Shown: positions 49,846 through 58,558 of the stretch, in pieces
How positions within the stretch are numbered: position 1 is the first letter of the stretch
How the letters are laid out: each line of letters starts with the position of its first letter
Assembly (NCBI GenBank): GCA_000434675.1
Contig: HF988637.1
Location: 107,426-171,425, forward strand
Direction: 5' to 3'
DNA: 64,000 nt
Source: Faecalibacterium sp. CAG:1138
Lineage (GTDB): Bacteria > Bacillota > Clostridia > Christensenellales > CAG-917
The notes under the pieces: generated by a model
What the model was told of the DNA's origin: nothing
The model's database searches: none
The model's input: the letters and a program-made list of their open reading frames with translations, nothing else
Made by a program: the position numbers and the translations under genes

Positions 49846-51162
49846 ATGGATTTGACACCTAAACAAACGGTTCAGGAACTGGACAGATACATCATCGGTC
49901 AGTCGTCTGCCAAAAAGGCGGTTGCCATAGCTCTCAGAAATCGTTACAGAAGAAGCAAGCTTCCCGAAGAACTCAGGGAAGAGATAACCCCGAAAAACAT
50001 CATTATGAAAGGCCCTACCGGCGTCGGCAAGACGGAAATTGCAAGAAGGCTTGCGAAAATCGTCAAAGCGCCGTTCGTCAAGGTGGAAGCCACCAAGTTC
50101 ACCGAAGTGGGCTACGTCGGCCGCGACGTCGAATCCATGATAAGAGAGCTTGTGGAAGCCTCCATAAGAATGGTCAGGGAAGAAAAGATAAAAGAGGTTC
50201 AGCCTAAAGTTACCGAAATCGCCGAAAGAAAGGTGGTCGAAGCGGTGCTTCCGATAAGAAAGCAAAATGCCTCGGAAACGCCGGACGCACTTTTGAAGGA
50301 AGAAATTTTGCAGGAGCTTCGCCAAGGAAAACTCGACAATCTCGAGATTATGCTTGACGTGGTGGAGCAGCCGAAGCCTATTCAGCTCAATGCGCAGGAA
50401 ACGCAGGAAATCGACATCGGCAGCATTTTCGGCGGCTTTATGGGAGGAAAACGCAAGAAAAAGCGCAAAGTTACCGTAAAACAGGCGATGGAAATCATTT
50501 CGTCCGATGAAGCGTCCAGGCTTATCGACGAAGACGCGATAAACACCGAAGCTCTTCGCCGCGCCGAGCAGGACGGCATCGTCTTTATCGACGAAATCGA
50601 TAAGATCGCGGGTTCAGGCCGTCAGGGCGGTGGCCCGGACGTCAGCCGCGAGGGCGTGCAGAGAGATATTCTGCCGATCGTCGAAGGTTGTACCGTGAAA
50701 ACCAAATACGGCAACATCAGAACCGATTATATGCTGTTTATCGCGGCGGGCGCATTCCACGTCAGCCAGATAACCGACCTAATTCCGGAGCTTTTGGGAA
50801 GATTCCCCGTGAAGGTGGAGCTTGACAACCTCACCAAGGACGACTTCGTCAAGATTCTGACGCAGGTCGACAACGCGCTTATCCGCCAGTACACCGAGCT
50901 TCTGAAGGTCGATCACGTCGTGCTGAAATTCACCGACGACGCAGTGGACGAAATCGCAAAAATCACCGAAGCGGAAAACGAAACCATGGAAAATCTCGGC
51001 GCAAGAAGGCTGCACACCGTTATGGAACGCCTCATCGAAGACTTGAGCTTCAACGCCGGAGGCGACATGCCCGACACCGAGGTTACCATAGACAAGGACT
51101 ACGTCGACAAAAATCTGGCGTCGAGTCTGGACGACACCAACTTCAGGAAATACATTTTATAG
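49846..51162 (+). CDS. hslU: HslU ATPase subunit of the HslUV protease
   Basis: The 438-residue AAA+ unfoldase has ELDRYIIGQSSAKKAVAIAL, Walker A GPTGVGKTEIARRL, Walker B IVFIDEIDKI and the family I domain. The I domain is relatively short with a Lys-rich stretch (GGKRKKKRK). AGGAGG lies 6 bases before the ATG at 49846; a start at 49822 would overlap hslV. The neighbours downstream are hisS and aspS rather than codY. Confidence 0.94.
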   Translation: MDLTPKQTVQELDRYIIGQSSAKKAVAIALRNRYRRSKLPEELREEITPKNIIMKGPTGVGKTEIARRLAKIVKAPFVKVEATKFTEVGYVGRDVESMIRELVEASIRMVREEKIKEVQPKVTEIAERKVVEAVLPIRKQNASETPDALLKEEILQELRQGKLDNLEIMLDVVEQPKPIQLNAQETQEIDIGSIFGGFMGGKRKKKRKVTVKQAMEIISSDEASRLIDEDAINTEALRRAEQDGIVFIDEIDKIAGSGRQGGGPDVSREGVQRDILPIVEGCTVKTKYGNIRTDYMLFIAAGAFHVSQITDLIPELLGRFPVKVELDNLTKDDFVKILTQVDNALIRQYTELLKVDHVVLKFTDDAVDEIAKITEAENETMENLGARRLHTVMERLIEDLSFNAGGDMPDTEVTIDKDYVDKNLASSLDDTNFRKYIL

Positions 51163-51171
51163 GAGAGGGAA

Positions 51172-52419
51172 ATGATAAACATTCCAAAAGGTACGAAAGA
51201 CGTACTGCCGTCGGAAAGCTACAAGTGGCACTACGTTGAGGACGACATCAGAAAGGTGGCGGGGCTGTTCGGACTGTCCGAAATCCGCACTCCGACTTTC
51301 GAGCATACGGAACTGTTTTTGCGCGGCGTCGGCGACACCACCGACATCGTCAACAAAGAAATGTACACCTTCAACGACAAGGGCGGAAGAAGCATAACCC
51401 TTAAGCCCGAAGGCACGGCGGGCGTTGCGAGAAGCTTTGTGGAAAACGGGCTTTCGAACTTGCCTATGCCGGTGAAAATGTATTATATAACTCCGGTCTT
51501 CCGCTACGAAAAACCGCAAGCGGGAAGGTATAGGGAGCATCACCAGTTCGGCGTTGAAATTTACGGCGCGGAAAGCTCGGCGGCGGACGTGGAGGCCATA
51601 TCCATAGCAAAGACGCTGTTCGATACGGTGGGGCTTAAAAAGCTGGAGCTTAACCTCAACAGCATCGGTTGCAGAAATTGCAGAAAGGACTATAACGCGG
51701 CTCTCAGGAACTATCTTGCCGCCAACGTTTCGGAAATGTGCGCTTCCTGCAAAGAGCGTTTTGAAAAAAATCCGCTCAGGATTTTGGACTGCAAAGAAGA
51801 AAAATGCAAAAAAATCACTTTAAATGCGCCGAAAACCATTGACTTTTTGTGCAACGAGTGCAAAAATCACTTTGAGGGCGTAAAAAAAGGTCTGGACCAA
51901 GTGGGCATACCTTACGTCGTCAATCCGCAAATCGTGAGAGGGTTGGACTACTACACCCGCACGGTGTTTGAATTCGTCAGCACGGATATAGGCGCGCAGG
52001 GCACCGTATGCGGCGGCGGAAGATACAATCATCTCGTGGAAGAAGTGGGCGGAAAAGCTACGCCGGCGGTCGGATTCGGCATGGGCGTGGAACGACTTTT
52101 GAACGTTCTGGAAGCGCTGAATCTGCTGCCGGATAATCACGAGAGCGTCAAGGTTTACGTTGCGCCTATAGGCGAAGCGGCGGCGGACGCGGCGAGAGTT
52201 CTGGTTTCAAAGCTCAGAAAAGCCGGCATATCCGCAGACACCGATCTTATGGGAAGAAGCGTAAAAGCACAAATGAAATACGCCGACAAAATCGGAGCCA
52301 AATACACGCTCTGCTTGGGCGACGACGAAATACAGCGCGGGGTAGCCACTCTCAAAAACATGCTTTCCGGCGAAAGCGCGGAAGTGAACCTCGAAAGCCT
52401 TTCAACTTACAAATTTTAA
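51172..52419 (+). CDS. hisS: histidyl-tRNA synthetase
   Basis: The 415-residue class II enzyme begins IPKGTKDVLPSES. It has motif 2 (PVFRYEKPQAGRYREHHQFG), the histidine motif GLDYYTRTVFEF, motif 3 GFGMGVERL and the anticodon-binding domain at the end. GAGAGGG precedes the ATG. It is co-transcribed with aspS 16 bases after, the common hisS-aspS pair. I saw no T-box before it, as expected inside an operon. Confidence 0.95.
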   Translation: MINIPKGTKDVLPSESYKWHYVEDDIRKVAGLFGLSEIRTPTFEHTELFLRGVGDTTDIVNKEMYTFNDKGGRSITLKPEGTAGVARSFVENGLSNLPMPVKMYYITPVFRYEKPQAGRYREHHQFGVEIYGAESSAADVEAISIAKTLFDTVGLKKLELNLNSIGCRNCRKDYNAALRNYLAANVSEMCASCKERFEKNPLRILDCKEEKCKKITLNAPKTIDFLCNECKNHFEGVKKGLDQVGIPYVVNPQIVRGLDYYTRTVFEFVSTDIGAQGTVCGGGRYNHLVEEVGGKATPAVGFGMGVERLLNVLEALNLLPDNHESVKVYVAPIGEAAADAARVLVSKLRKAGISADTDLMGRSVKAQMKYADKIGAKYTLCLGDDEIQRGVATLKNMLSGESAEVNLESLSTYKF

Positions 52420-52435
52420 CAAGAGGAATACATCT

Positions 52436-54253
52436 ATGGCAGAATTTATCAACGGTTTGAAAAGAACAAACATGTGCGGCGACCTGACCGCAAAAGACGA
52501 AGGCAAAAACGTGGTCGTCATGGGCTTTGCCGCAAAAGTCAGAAACCTCGGCAACCTCATCTTCATCGACCTGAGGGACAGAACCGGTCTTGTGCAGATT
52601 GCGTTTGACGGCTCGAAAAACGCAGACCTCTTCGAAAAAGCGGAAGCCGTCGGAAACGAATACGTTCTCGCGGTTGCCGGCGTCGTGCAGCTGAGAACCG
52701 GCAAAAACGTCAACCCTAACATGAAGACCGGCGAAGTGGAAATTTTGGCCACCGACGTCAGAATTCTGAACGAAGCGGAGAACCCTCCGTTCTTCATTCA
52801 GGACGACGTGAACACCCGCGAAAGCCTGAGGCTTCAATATCGTTATCTCGACCTCAGACGTCCGTATCTTCAGAACCTTCTTATGCTCAGAAGTCAGATT
52901 GCGCACGTCACCAGAAACTATCTTGCCGAAAACGGTTTTTTGGAAATCGAAACTCCGTGCCTCGGCAAATCTTCTCCGGAAGGCGCGAGGGACTATCTCG
53001 TTCCTAGCCGCGTGCACCCGGGCGCGTTCTATGCGCTTCCGCAAAGCCCGCAGCTTTACAAACAGCTTCTTATGGTGGCGGGTTACGACCGTTATTATCA
53101 GATTGCGCGTTGCTTCCGCGACGAGGATCTGAGGGCAAACCGTCAGCCTGAATTCACGCAAATCGACATCGAAATGAGCTACGTCGAACGCGACGAAGAC
53201 GTTATGCAAATGGCCGAAGGCCTCATCAAACGTATCTTCAAGGAAGTCAAGGGCATAGACTTTGGGGACAAACCGTTCAGAAGAATGACCTGGCAAGAGA
53301 GTATGGACCGTTTCGGCAGCGACAAGCCTGACACTCGTTTCGGCCTCGAACTTCAAAACATCTCCGACGAAGTGAAGGACTGCGGATTTTCCGTGTTCAC
53401 TTCTGCTTTGGAAAACGGCAAACGCGGCAGCGTCAGGGCAATAGTGGTTCCGGGCGGCGCGGACAAGTTCACCAGAAAGGAAATCGACAAGCTTTCCGAA
53501 TTCGTCAAGGATTACGGCGCAAAAGGCCTTGCCTGGACGGCGCTTAAGGAAGGCGGCACCACCTCCAGCTTCTACAAGTTCCTCTCCGAGGACACGCAAA
53601 AAGCCATCGAAACCAAGCTCGGCGCAAAAACCGGCGACATCATCTTCGTGGTTGCTTCTCCGAAGAACAAAGTGGTTTACGACAGCCTCGGCGCGCTCAG
53701 GTTGGAGCTTGCTAAACGTTTGGATCTCGTTCCGGACAGATACGACATTTTGTGGATCAAAGACTTCCCGCTTATGGAATACAGCGACGAAGACGGCCGC
53801 TACTACGCAACTCACCACCCGTTCACAATGCCGAACATCGACGACTTGCCGCTTCTTGACAAGTTCGAAACAATCGGCGACGCAAGGGCGGTGGCCTACG
53901 ACCTCGTCATCAACGGACAGGAAGCGGGCGGCGGTTCCATTCGTATCCACCATCAGGATTTGCAACATCGTATGTTCCAGCTTCTGGGACTTACCGAAGA
54001 AACCATCAAGGAGCGTTTCGGTTACTTCATCGAAGCGTTCAAATACGGCGCGCCTCCTCACGGCGGTCTCGCTTTCGGTCTGGACAGACTGGTTATGCTT
54101 CTCGGCGGCACCGACAACATCAAAGACGTCATCGCTTTCCCGAAAGTGCAAAACGCCAGCTGCCTGATGAGCGGCGCTCCGGACTTCGTGGAAGATCAAC
54201 AGCTTACGGATCTTTCCATCGCAGTCACCAAAAAAGAAAACAGAGAGGTATAA
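52436..54253 (+). CDS. aspS: aspartyl-tRNA synthetase
   Basis: The 605-residue class IIb enzyme has an N-terminal OB fold (RNLGNLIFIDLRDRTGLVQI), motif 2 (IARCFRDEDLRANRQPEFTQ), the bacterial GAD insertion (about 290-420) and motif 3 (GGLAFGLDRLVMLLGG). It ends in the usual way after FPKVQNASCLMSGAP. AAGAGGAATAC precedes the ATG. Whether it also charges tRNA-Asn cannot be told here. Confidence 0.95.
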   Translation: MAEFINGLKRTNMCGDLTAKDEGKNVVVMGFAAKVRNLGNLIFIDLRDRTGLVQIAFDGSKNADLFEKAEAVGNEYVLAVAGVVQLRTGKNVNPNMKTGEVEILATDVRILNEAENPPFFIQDDVNTRESLRLQYRYLDLRRPYLQNLLMLRSQIAHVTRNYLAENGFLEIETPCLGKSSPEGARDYLVPSRVHPGAFYALPQSPQLYKQLLMVAGYDRYYQIARCFRDEDLRANRQPEFTQIDIEMSYVERDEDVMQMAEGLIKRIFKEVKGIDFGDKPFRRMTWQESMDRFGSDKPDTRFGLELQNISDEVKDCGFSVFTSALENGKRGSVRAIVVPGGADKFTRKEIDKLSEFVKDYGAKGLAWTALKEGGTTSSFYKFLSEDTQKAIETKLGAKTGDIIFVVASPKNKVVYDSLGALRLELAKRLDLVPDRYDILWIKDFPLMEYSDEDGRYYATHHPFTMPNIDDLPLLDKFETIGDARAVAYDLVINGQEAGGGSIRIHHQDLQHRMFQLLGLTEETIKERFGYFIEAFKYGAPPHGGLAFGLDRLVMLLGGTDNIKDVIAFPKVQNASCLMSGAPDFVEDQQLTDLSIAVTKKENREV

Positions 54254-54256
54254 TGT

Positions 54257-54565
54257 ATGAAACTTTCATCCAAGGAACAATTTGACGCGCTTCTGGCAGG
54301 GAACAAACCCGTCGTGGTCGATTTCTTCGCCACCTGGTGCGGCCCGTGCAAAATGTTTGCGCCGACCTTCGAAGCCGCGGCCGAAAAGCACGCCGACATC
54401 GAATTTTTGAAGGTTGACGTCGACGAATTCGAGGACCTTGCCGTAAGCCTCGGCATCAGCTACGTCCCGACGATCATGCTCTTTAAGGGCGGCGAAAAGA
54501 TAGACTATTTCGTCGGTCCTAAAAAAGAGGAGGACTTCGAAGCCTTCCTTAAACAAGCGTTATAA
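54257..54565 (+). CDS. trxA: thioredoxin
   Basis: The 102-residue protein has the active site WCGPCK in FFATWCGPCKMFAPTFE and the cis-proline in SYVPTIMLFKGG. There is no signal peptide, so it is a cytoplasmic disulfide reductant. It starts 3 bases after the aspS stop with AGAGAGG upstream. A terminator follows. Confidence 0.94.
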   Translation: MKLSSKEQFDALLAGNKPVVVDFFATWCGPCKMFAPTFEAAAEKHADIEFLKVDVDEFEDLAVSLGISYVPTIMLFKGGEKIDYFVGPKKEEDFEAFLKQAL

Positions 54566-54577
54566 TTCAGCGTAAAA

Positions 54578-54608
54578 CCAAAGCCACGCCGGACGGCGTG
54601 GCTTTTTA
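54578..54608. terminator. bidirectional terminator between trxA and the minus-strand gene
   Basis: AGCCACGCC (54582-54590) and GGCGTGGCT (54595-54603) form a perfect 9-bp stem with A-rich sequence to the left and TTTTT to the right. Confidence 0.9.
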
Positions 54609-54950
54609 CGTGTTTTTCTCCATAAGCTTTTTGAGGGCCTGATTTATTTCGTTGGGCACTGCGGAAGCGGGCTTCGTCTCGCTTTCAGAGGGCGGCGCGG
54701 GGACGGCTGCATCAGGCGTTTCGACGTTTGCGGTTTTTGCCGCGCCGAAAGACGCAATCATCTGAAACATAGCTTTGGTTTTGTCGTCCAGATTCAAGCC
54801 GTTAAAAAGGGCGGAAACGTCGCCCGATTTCAGCTTTTCAATCATTTCGGGGAGCTTGGAAACGTCAAAGCCGCCGCTTGGGGCGGTTTTTTGATTGCTT
54901 GAGCTGCCCTTTAAGGCAAGAAGAAGAGGAAGCACTGTCTGAAGATTCAT
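54606..54950 (-). CDS. unrecognised small protein
   Basis: A 114-residue protein from the ATG at 54950, with an AGGTG-like site upstream on the minus strand; a longer frame starts at 54971. The first 17 residues are hydrophobic (MNLQTVLPLLLALKG) but there is no clear export signal. The middle is helical (LPEMIEKLKSGDVSALFNGL; TKAMFQMIASFGAA) and is followed by a Pro/Ala/Ser-rich linker and a short terminal helix (EINQALKKLMEK). It is transcribed away from the small gene at 55011, only 60 bases apart. I do not know the family. Confidence 0.6.
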   Translation of the reverse strand: MNLQTVLPLLLALKGSSSNQKTAPSGGFDVSKLPEMIEKLKSGDVSALFNGLNLDDKTKAMFQMIASFGAAKTANVETPDAAVPAPPSESETKPASAVPNEINQALKKLMEKNT

Positions 54951-55010
54951 GGTTTCACCTATCACGTTCACAGTATATGCCGAATATAAATGATGAGTGC
55001 GGAGGTGAGT

Positions 55011-55298
55011 ATGGATTTCAAAACCTTTTCAGAAGATCACAAGGTCGCAAAAAGCCCGAATAGCTCTGCGTCCCAAAGTGAAAAAATAACCGAAAGCAAT
55101 GTCAGAGAAGCCTTGGACAGCGTAAAAGGAATGTCCGAAAACGAAATTATGTCCGAAATATTCAAGCGCGCGGCCAAGGGCAAGGCGGACGGAACCTTCA
55201 ACCCCGAAGCTCTTAAAAAGGCCGCGGAAAACGTCAGGCCTATGCTGACGCCGGAGCAGTGCAAAAAACTTGACGACATTCTGGGGGCTCTGTTGTAG
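55011..55298 (+). CDS. unrecognised small protein upstream of a subtilase
   Basis: A 95-residue charged protein with a disordered Ser/Lys-rich N-terminus and a helical C-terminal half (GMSENEIMSEIFKRAA; MLTPEQCKKLDDILGALL). GGAGGTGAG lies directly before the ATG at 55011. The stop codon adjoins the GTG of the protease gene, so the two are co-translated; it might be an inhibitor, chaperone or regulator of the protease, which is only inference. It is arranged back to back with the minus-strand gene. Confidence 0.6.
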   Translation: MDFKTFSEDHKVAKSPNSSASQSEKITESNVREALDSVKGMSENEIMSEIFKRAAKGKADGTFNPEALKKAAENVRPMLTPEQCKKLDDILGALL

Positions 55299-56342
55299 GT
55301 GGGGAAGGACGTAATCGTTTATCTTAAAAGCCTCGGCTACGTCAGGCATCTTCCGAGCGCTTTCGACGTAAAAAGGGTGTATCCGTTCCTGAGCGCCGTA
55401 GGAGCGACCGTGGCCGATGATTTTGAAACGGAAAATTTGCCCTACGTCGAACATATCGCAACGGGCGGCAGAGTGTTTGCGCTTGCCGCAAAAACGCGAA
55501 ATATGCGCGATTTTCGTCCCAAAACCGTAGGAAGAAACCTCACGGGCAAAGGGGTGGGCCTTTGCGTCATCGACACGGGCATATCCGCGCACCCCGACTT
55601 TTGCATTCCCCGAAACCGAATCGTTGCTTTCAAGGACGTTTACGGCGGCAAGGAAGAGGTTTACGACGACAACGGCCACGGCACGTTCGTTGCGGGGGTT
55701 GCGGCGGGCGGAGGAGTGGCTTCGGGAAAAGAGGTGTCGGGCGTGGCGAGCGAAGCGGATATCGTTGCCGTCAAGGCAATAGGAAAGAGCGGCGAGTGCG
55801 GACTTTTCAGCGTGCTTGACGCAATGCAGTGGGTTGTCGATAACAAGGATCGACACGGCATCAAAGTGGTTTGTATGTCGTTCGGGGCAAATCCCGTCGA
55901 CTACGCGGATCCGTTGGAGCGCGGCGCGGACGTTTTGATAAAAAACGGCATAACCGTGGTTGCCTCGGCGGGGAACAGCGGTCAAGGGGGAGTGAAATCG
56001 CCCGGGACCGGAAAAAAAGTTTTGACAGTGGGGAGCGTCGATGATAATAATATTGTTGCTGGCTTTTCGTCTTATGGAGAAGTTGGTGGAAAATTTAAGC
56101 CGGAAATCTATGCGCCCGGCGTTGAGATAAAGGGCGTAGGACAGGCAAACGATCTTTACGTCAGGATGTCGGGAACTTCTGTTTCCGCGCCTTACGTTGC
56201 GGGCGCGGCCGCGCTTTTATACGAAAAATATCCCACGGCCACGCCTTGGCAAATCAAAAAGCTTTTGCTTTCGTTTTCTGACGAATTTGGCGGCGTACGG
56301 GTGCTTAACGCGTCAAAAATCGCCGAAAGTATTATGAAATAG
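55299..56342 (+). CDS. intracellular subtilisin-like serine protease (S8)
   Basis: The 347-residue protein has the complete subtilase catalytic set: Asp92 in CVIDTGISAHPDF, His127 in DDNGHGTFVAGVAAG, oxyanion Asn226 in ASAGNSGQGG and Ser294 in MSGTSVSAPYVAGAAALL. It has no signal peptide or membrane segment and only a short N-terminal extension (about 80 residues), like intracellular subtilisins (AprX/IspA type). GTG at 55299 follows the preceding stop immediately. The substrate is unknown. It converges on the cysteine desulfurase gene with only 25 bases between them and no clear terminator. Confidence 0.9.
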   Translation: MGKDVIVYLKSLGYVRHLPSAFDVKRVYPFLSAVGATVADDFETENLPYVEHIATGGRVFALAAKTRNMRDFRPKTVGRNLTGKGVGLCVIDTGISAHPDFCIPRNRIVAFKDVYGGKEEVYDDNGHGTFVAGVAAGGGVASGKEVSGVASEADIVAVKAIGKSGECGLFSVLDAMQWVVDNKDRHGIKVVCMSFGANPVDYADPLERGADVLIKNGITVVASAGNSGQGGVKSPGTGKKVLTVGSVDDNNIVAGFSSYGEVGGKFKPEIYAPGVEIKGVGQANDLYVRMSGTSVSAPYVAGAAALLYEKYPTATPWQIKKLLLSFSDEFGGVRVLNASKIAESIMK

Positions 56343-56367
56343 CGGCTTTTTTAGAATTATCCGTCAT

Positions 56368-57504
56368 TTAACGGAATTTTGCCGCAATCGACTTTACGGC
56401 CGACAAAAGCTTGTCGGCCTCTTTTTCGGTGTTGTCCACGCCTATTCCCACGCGCACGGCGCCCACGTCCAAAGTTTCGTTTGCGTTGTGCACCAGCGGC
56501 GCGCAGTGAAGCCCCGCACGAACGGCAACGTGATATTTTTCGTTCAAAATGTCGCCGACCTCCGTGCTGTCGGCGCCTTTTACGTTGAAGCTTACGACGC
56601 CCGTAAAGCAGTCGTCTGCCGTGTAAAGCGTTACGCCGGGGATTTTTTTGAGGCCGTATATGATTTTTTCCGAAAGCTTTTCGATGTGCTTTCGTGAGGC
56701 TTCGGCGTGCTTGAAGCTCCATTTGGCGCCCTCCAAAAGCCCCGCGATGCCTGCGGCGTTAAGGGTGCCCGCTTCCAAGCTTTCGGGAGGGGACTTTGGC
56801 ATATAAACGCTGTCGCTGTCGGTACCCGTTCCGCCTAAAAGAAGCGGTCTGACGTTCAGATTTCGCTTGAAAATCAGAAAGCCCGTTCCTTGCGGGCCGT
56901 GAAGGCCTTTGTGCCCGGGGGCGGCAAGCATGGATATATTCATTTCCTTGACGTTGATTTTCGTCAGCGGCACTGCCTGCGCGCCGTCTGCAAGCAGGGT
57001 AACGTTGTGGCCGGCGCATATTTTCCCGATTGCGGCAAGGTCCGTTGTCATACCCGTTACGTTGCTTTGTGCGGTAACGACGGCAAGGCGGGTGTCGTTT
57101 CCAAGCATACGTTCGAAGTGGGCGGGATTTATTTTTCCGAAGCGGTCGGGATTGAGAACCGATAGGGAGATTACGTTTTCGTCCTTAAGCTTAAAGAGCG
57201 GGCGGAGAACGCTGTTGTGCTCCAGAGCCGTGGTTACGACGTGCGTTTTGGGTATAACCGTTCCGAATATAGCAAGGTTCAGGGCCTCGGTGCAGTTTTT
57301 GGTGAAAACCAGTTCGTAGTCGTCGTCCGCGCCGAGCGCCGACAAAAGATAGGCGCGCGCGTTTTCCACCAGCATACTTGCGCGGATAGCGTCCCTGTGC
57401 GCTCCTCGGCCGGGATTTGCGCTGTTTTTAAGTTCTTTTACGACGGCTTTTCGGACGGATTTTGGCTTAAAACGCGAAGTGGCCGCATTGTCGAAATAAA
57501 TCAT
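56368..57504 (-). CDS. cysteine desulfurase family protein (NifS/SufS-like aminotransferase class V)
   Basis: The 378-residue PLP enzyme starts MIYFDNAATSRFKP. The Schiff-base lysine is in APGHKGLHGPQGTGF, with TTALEHNSVLRPL and LADGAQAVPL as the cofactor pocket. The catalytic Cys is in VRAGLHCAPLVH near residue 335. It releases sulfur (or selenium) from cysteine for Fe-S clusters, thio-tRNA or selenium use. It is divergent from a DUF3343 gene about 120 bases away, a pair seen in other Clostridia, so it likely supplies S or Se to that carrier. Confidence 0.88.
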   Translation of the reverse strand: MIYFDNAATSRFKPKSVRKAVVKELKNSANPGRGAHRDAIRASMLVENARAYLLSALGADDDYELVFTKNCTEALNLAIFGTVIPKTHVVTTALEHNSVLRPLFKLKDENVISLSVLNPDRFGKINPAHFERMLGNDTRLAVVTAQSNVTGMTTDLAAIGKICAGHNVTLLADGAQAVPLTKINVKEMNISMLAAPGHKGLHGPQGTGFLIFKRNLNVRPLLLGGTGTDSDSVYMPKSPPESLEAGTLNAAGIAGLLEGAKWSFKHAEASRKHIEKLSEKIIYGLKKIPGVTLYTADDCFTGVVSFNVKGADSTEVGDILNEKYHVAVRAGLHCAPLVHNANETLDVGAVRVGIGVDNTEKEADKLLSAVKSIAAKFR

Positions 57505-57621
57505 ATAACCTCCGTAACGCAGATTTTGTTTTTACAATATAATATATTAAAAAGCTCGGAGATAAATTCTAAGGCATATTCCGCCGAGACGAGTTTTCTA
57601 CATAAAAAATCGAGGTGGGGT

Positions 57622-57882
57622 ATGGTTTATCTTCTGACGGCGTTCCGCTCGAGGGCGCATACTTTGAGATTTTACGATCTTTTGAGGTCCTACAAGGTTA
57701 ATTGCAGGGTGGTGAACACGCCCAAAGAGGCGAAGGTCGGCTGCGGAATTTCGGTGAAATGCGGGCCGGAGGCTTCGGGCTACGTCAATTTGTCTCTCCT
57801 GAAAACGGGGTTTCCGACATTCATCGGAGTTTTCAAGGTAACGGAGGAAGGCGGCAAAAAGAATTTTTTGAAGATTTTCTGA
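57622..57882 (+). CDS. DUF3343 putative Se/S carrier protein
   Basis: The 86-residue protein matches DUF3343 small carriers: LLTAFRSRAHTLRFYDLL, VVNTPKEAKVGCGISVKC with two cysteines, and YVNLSLL. Such proteins are proposed to carry sulfur or selenium. GAGGTGGGG lies just before the ATG at 57622; a longer frame from 57217 runs antisense through the desulfurase gene and is rejected. The adjacent cysteine desulfurase supports the role. No selD is in the window. Confidence 0.8.
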   Translation: MVYLLTAFRSRAHTLRFYDLLRSYKVNCRVVNTPKEAKVGCGISVKCGPEASGYVNLSLLKTGFPTFIGVFKVTEEGGKKNFLKIF

Positions 57883-58045
57883 CAAAAACCAAAGGTCGGA
57901 TAATGTCGCTTTGGCGAATAAAAATAATTTTTTTGAATTTATTTGATTTTTTTGTAAAAAATAAAAAAATCACAAAATTTGCTTAAAAATCGCCAAAAAT
58001 TTCTCAAAATCAAAAATAATCTTTTGAAATCAATAATTTTTGCCA

Positions 58046-58074
58046 TTGACAGAAAGTTTATTTTTTGCTATCGT
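58046..58074 (+). promoter_or_regulatory. strong promoter of the unknown gene at 58110
   Basis: Perfect TTGACA (58046-58051), 17-bp spacer, TATCGT (58069-58074). The preceding 57883-58045 is very AT-rich and holds nothing else recognisable. Confidence 0.7.
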
Positions 58075-58109
58075 AGAACTCGTAAAAAAAAGGGGGAGAA
58101 ATTTTTACG

Positions 58110-58451
58110 ATGGCACAAAAATCAACTATATCGCAACTTGCAAACACGGCGAAGAACAGAATTCGCCAAGGCTACGGTTTCAGGGGTAACGCGGCTTTGA
58201 AAATAGATCCGAAAAGGATTTACTCGGCAGAGAGAACGACGGTGTTTTCCTCGGACGTCGTGGACTGCTACAGAATTTACGACGCCATTCTGCGCGCCGA
58301 AAAGAGCGTCGAAAGTCCGCTGAAGCTGCTTATCGACTACGACTATTTCGAAAGACTGGGGCAGGAAGAAAAACAACGCTACATTTTCAAATTGTCGGAA
58401 GCTTACATAAGCGTAAAACGGCAACTGGAGGACAAACGCGGCGTAAAATAG
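58110..58451 (+). CDS. unrecognised conserved-looking small protein
   Basis: A 113-residue soluble protein, basic at the N-terminus (STISQLANTAKNRIRQGYGF) and helical at the C-terminus (GQEEKQRYIFKLSEAYISVK). It has its own perfect -35 promoter, an AGGGGGAG site and a terminator, so it is a monocistronic, probably well-expressed gene. The Arg/Lys-rich start could bind nucleic acid, but I recognise no domain. It sits between a Se/S carrier gene and pcrA. Confidence 0.6.
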   Translation: MAQKSTISQLANTAKNRIRQGYGFRGNAALKIDPKRIYSAERTTVFSSDVVDCYRIYDAILRAEKSVESPLKLLIDYDYFERLGQEEKQRYIFKLSEAYISVKRQLEDKRGVK

Positions 58452-58462
58452 AAAAAGATTTA

Positions 58463-58502
58463 GGGCGACGGGCCAAAATAGGCTCGGTCGCTCGTTTTTT
58501 TT
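58463..58502 (+). terminator. intrinsic terminator
   Basis: A long GC-rich stem (GGGCGACGGGCC with GGCTCGGTCGCTC, one bulge) around AAAATA, followed by eight T. Confidence 0.8.
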
Positions 58503-58513
58503 GTTGCAGGCAT

Positions 58514-58542
58514 TTGGAGATTTGGCTATAACGTGCTAAAAT
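58514..58542 (+). promoter_or_regulatory. extended -10 promoter of pcrA
   Basis: TTGGAG (58514-58519), 17-bp spacer, TAAAAT (58537-58542) with TGC before it. Confidence 0.6.
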
Positions 58543-58558
58543 ATATACGGAGATATTT

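Noticed and set aside
51157..51175. T-box leader before hisS-aspS
   Set aside because: Only 9 bases separate hslU and hisS, so there is no room for a leader.
57217..57621. Longer start for the DUF3343 gene
   Set aside because: The extra 135 codons run antisense through the cysteine desulfurase gene; GAGGTGGGG marks the ATG at 57622.
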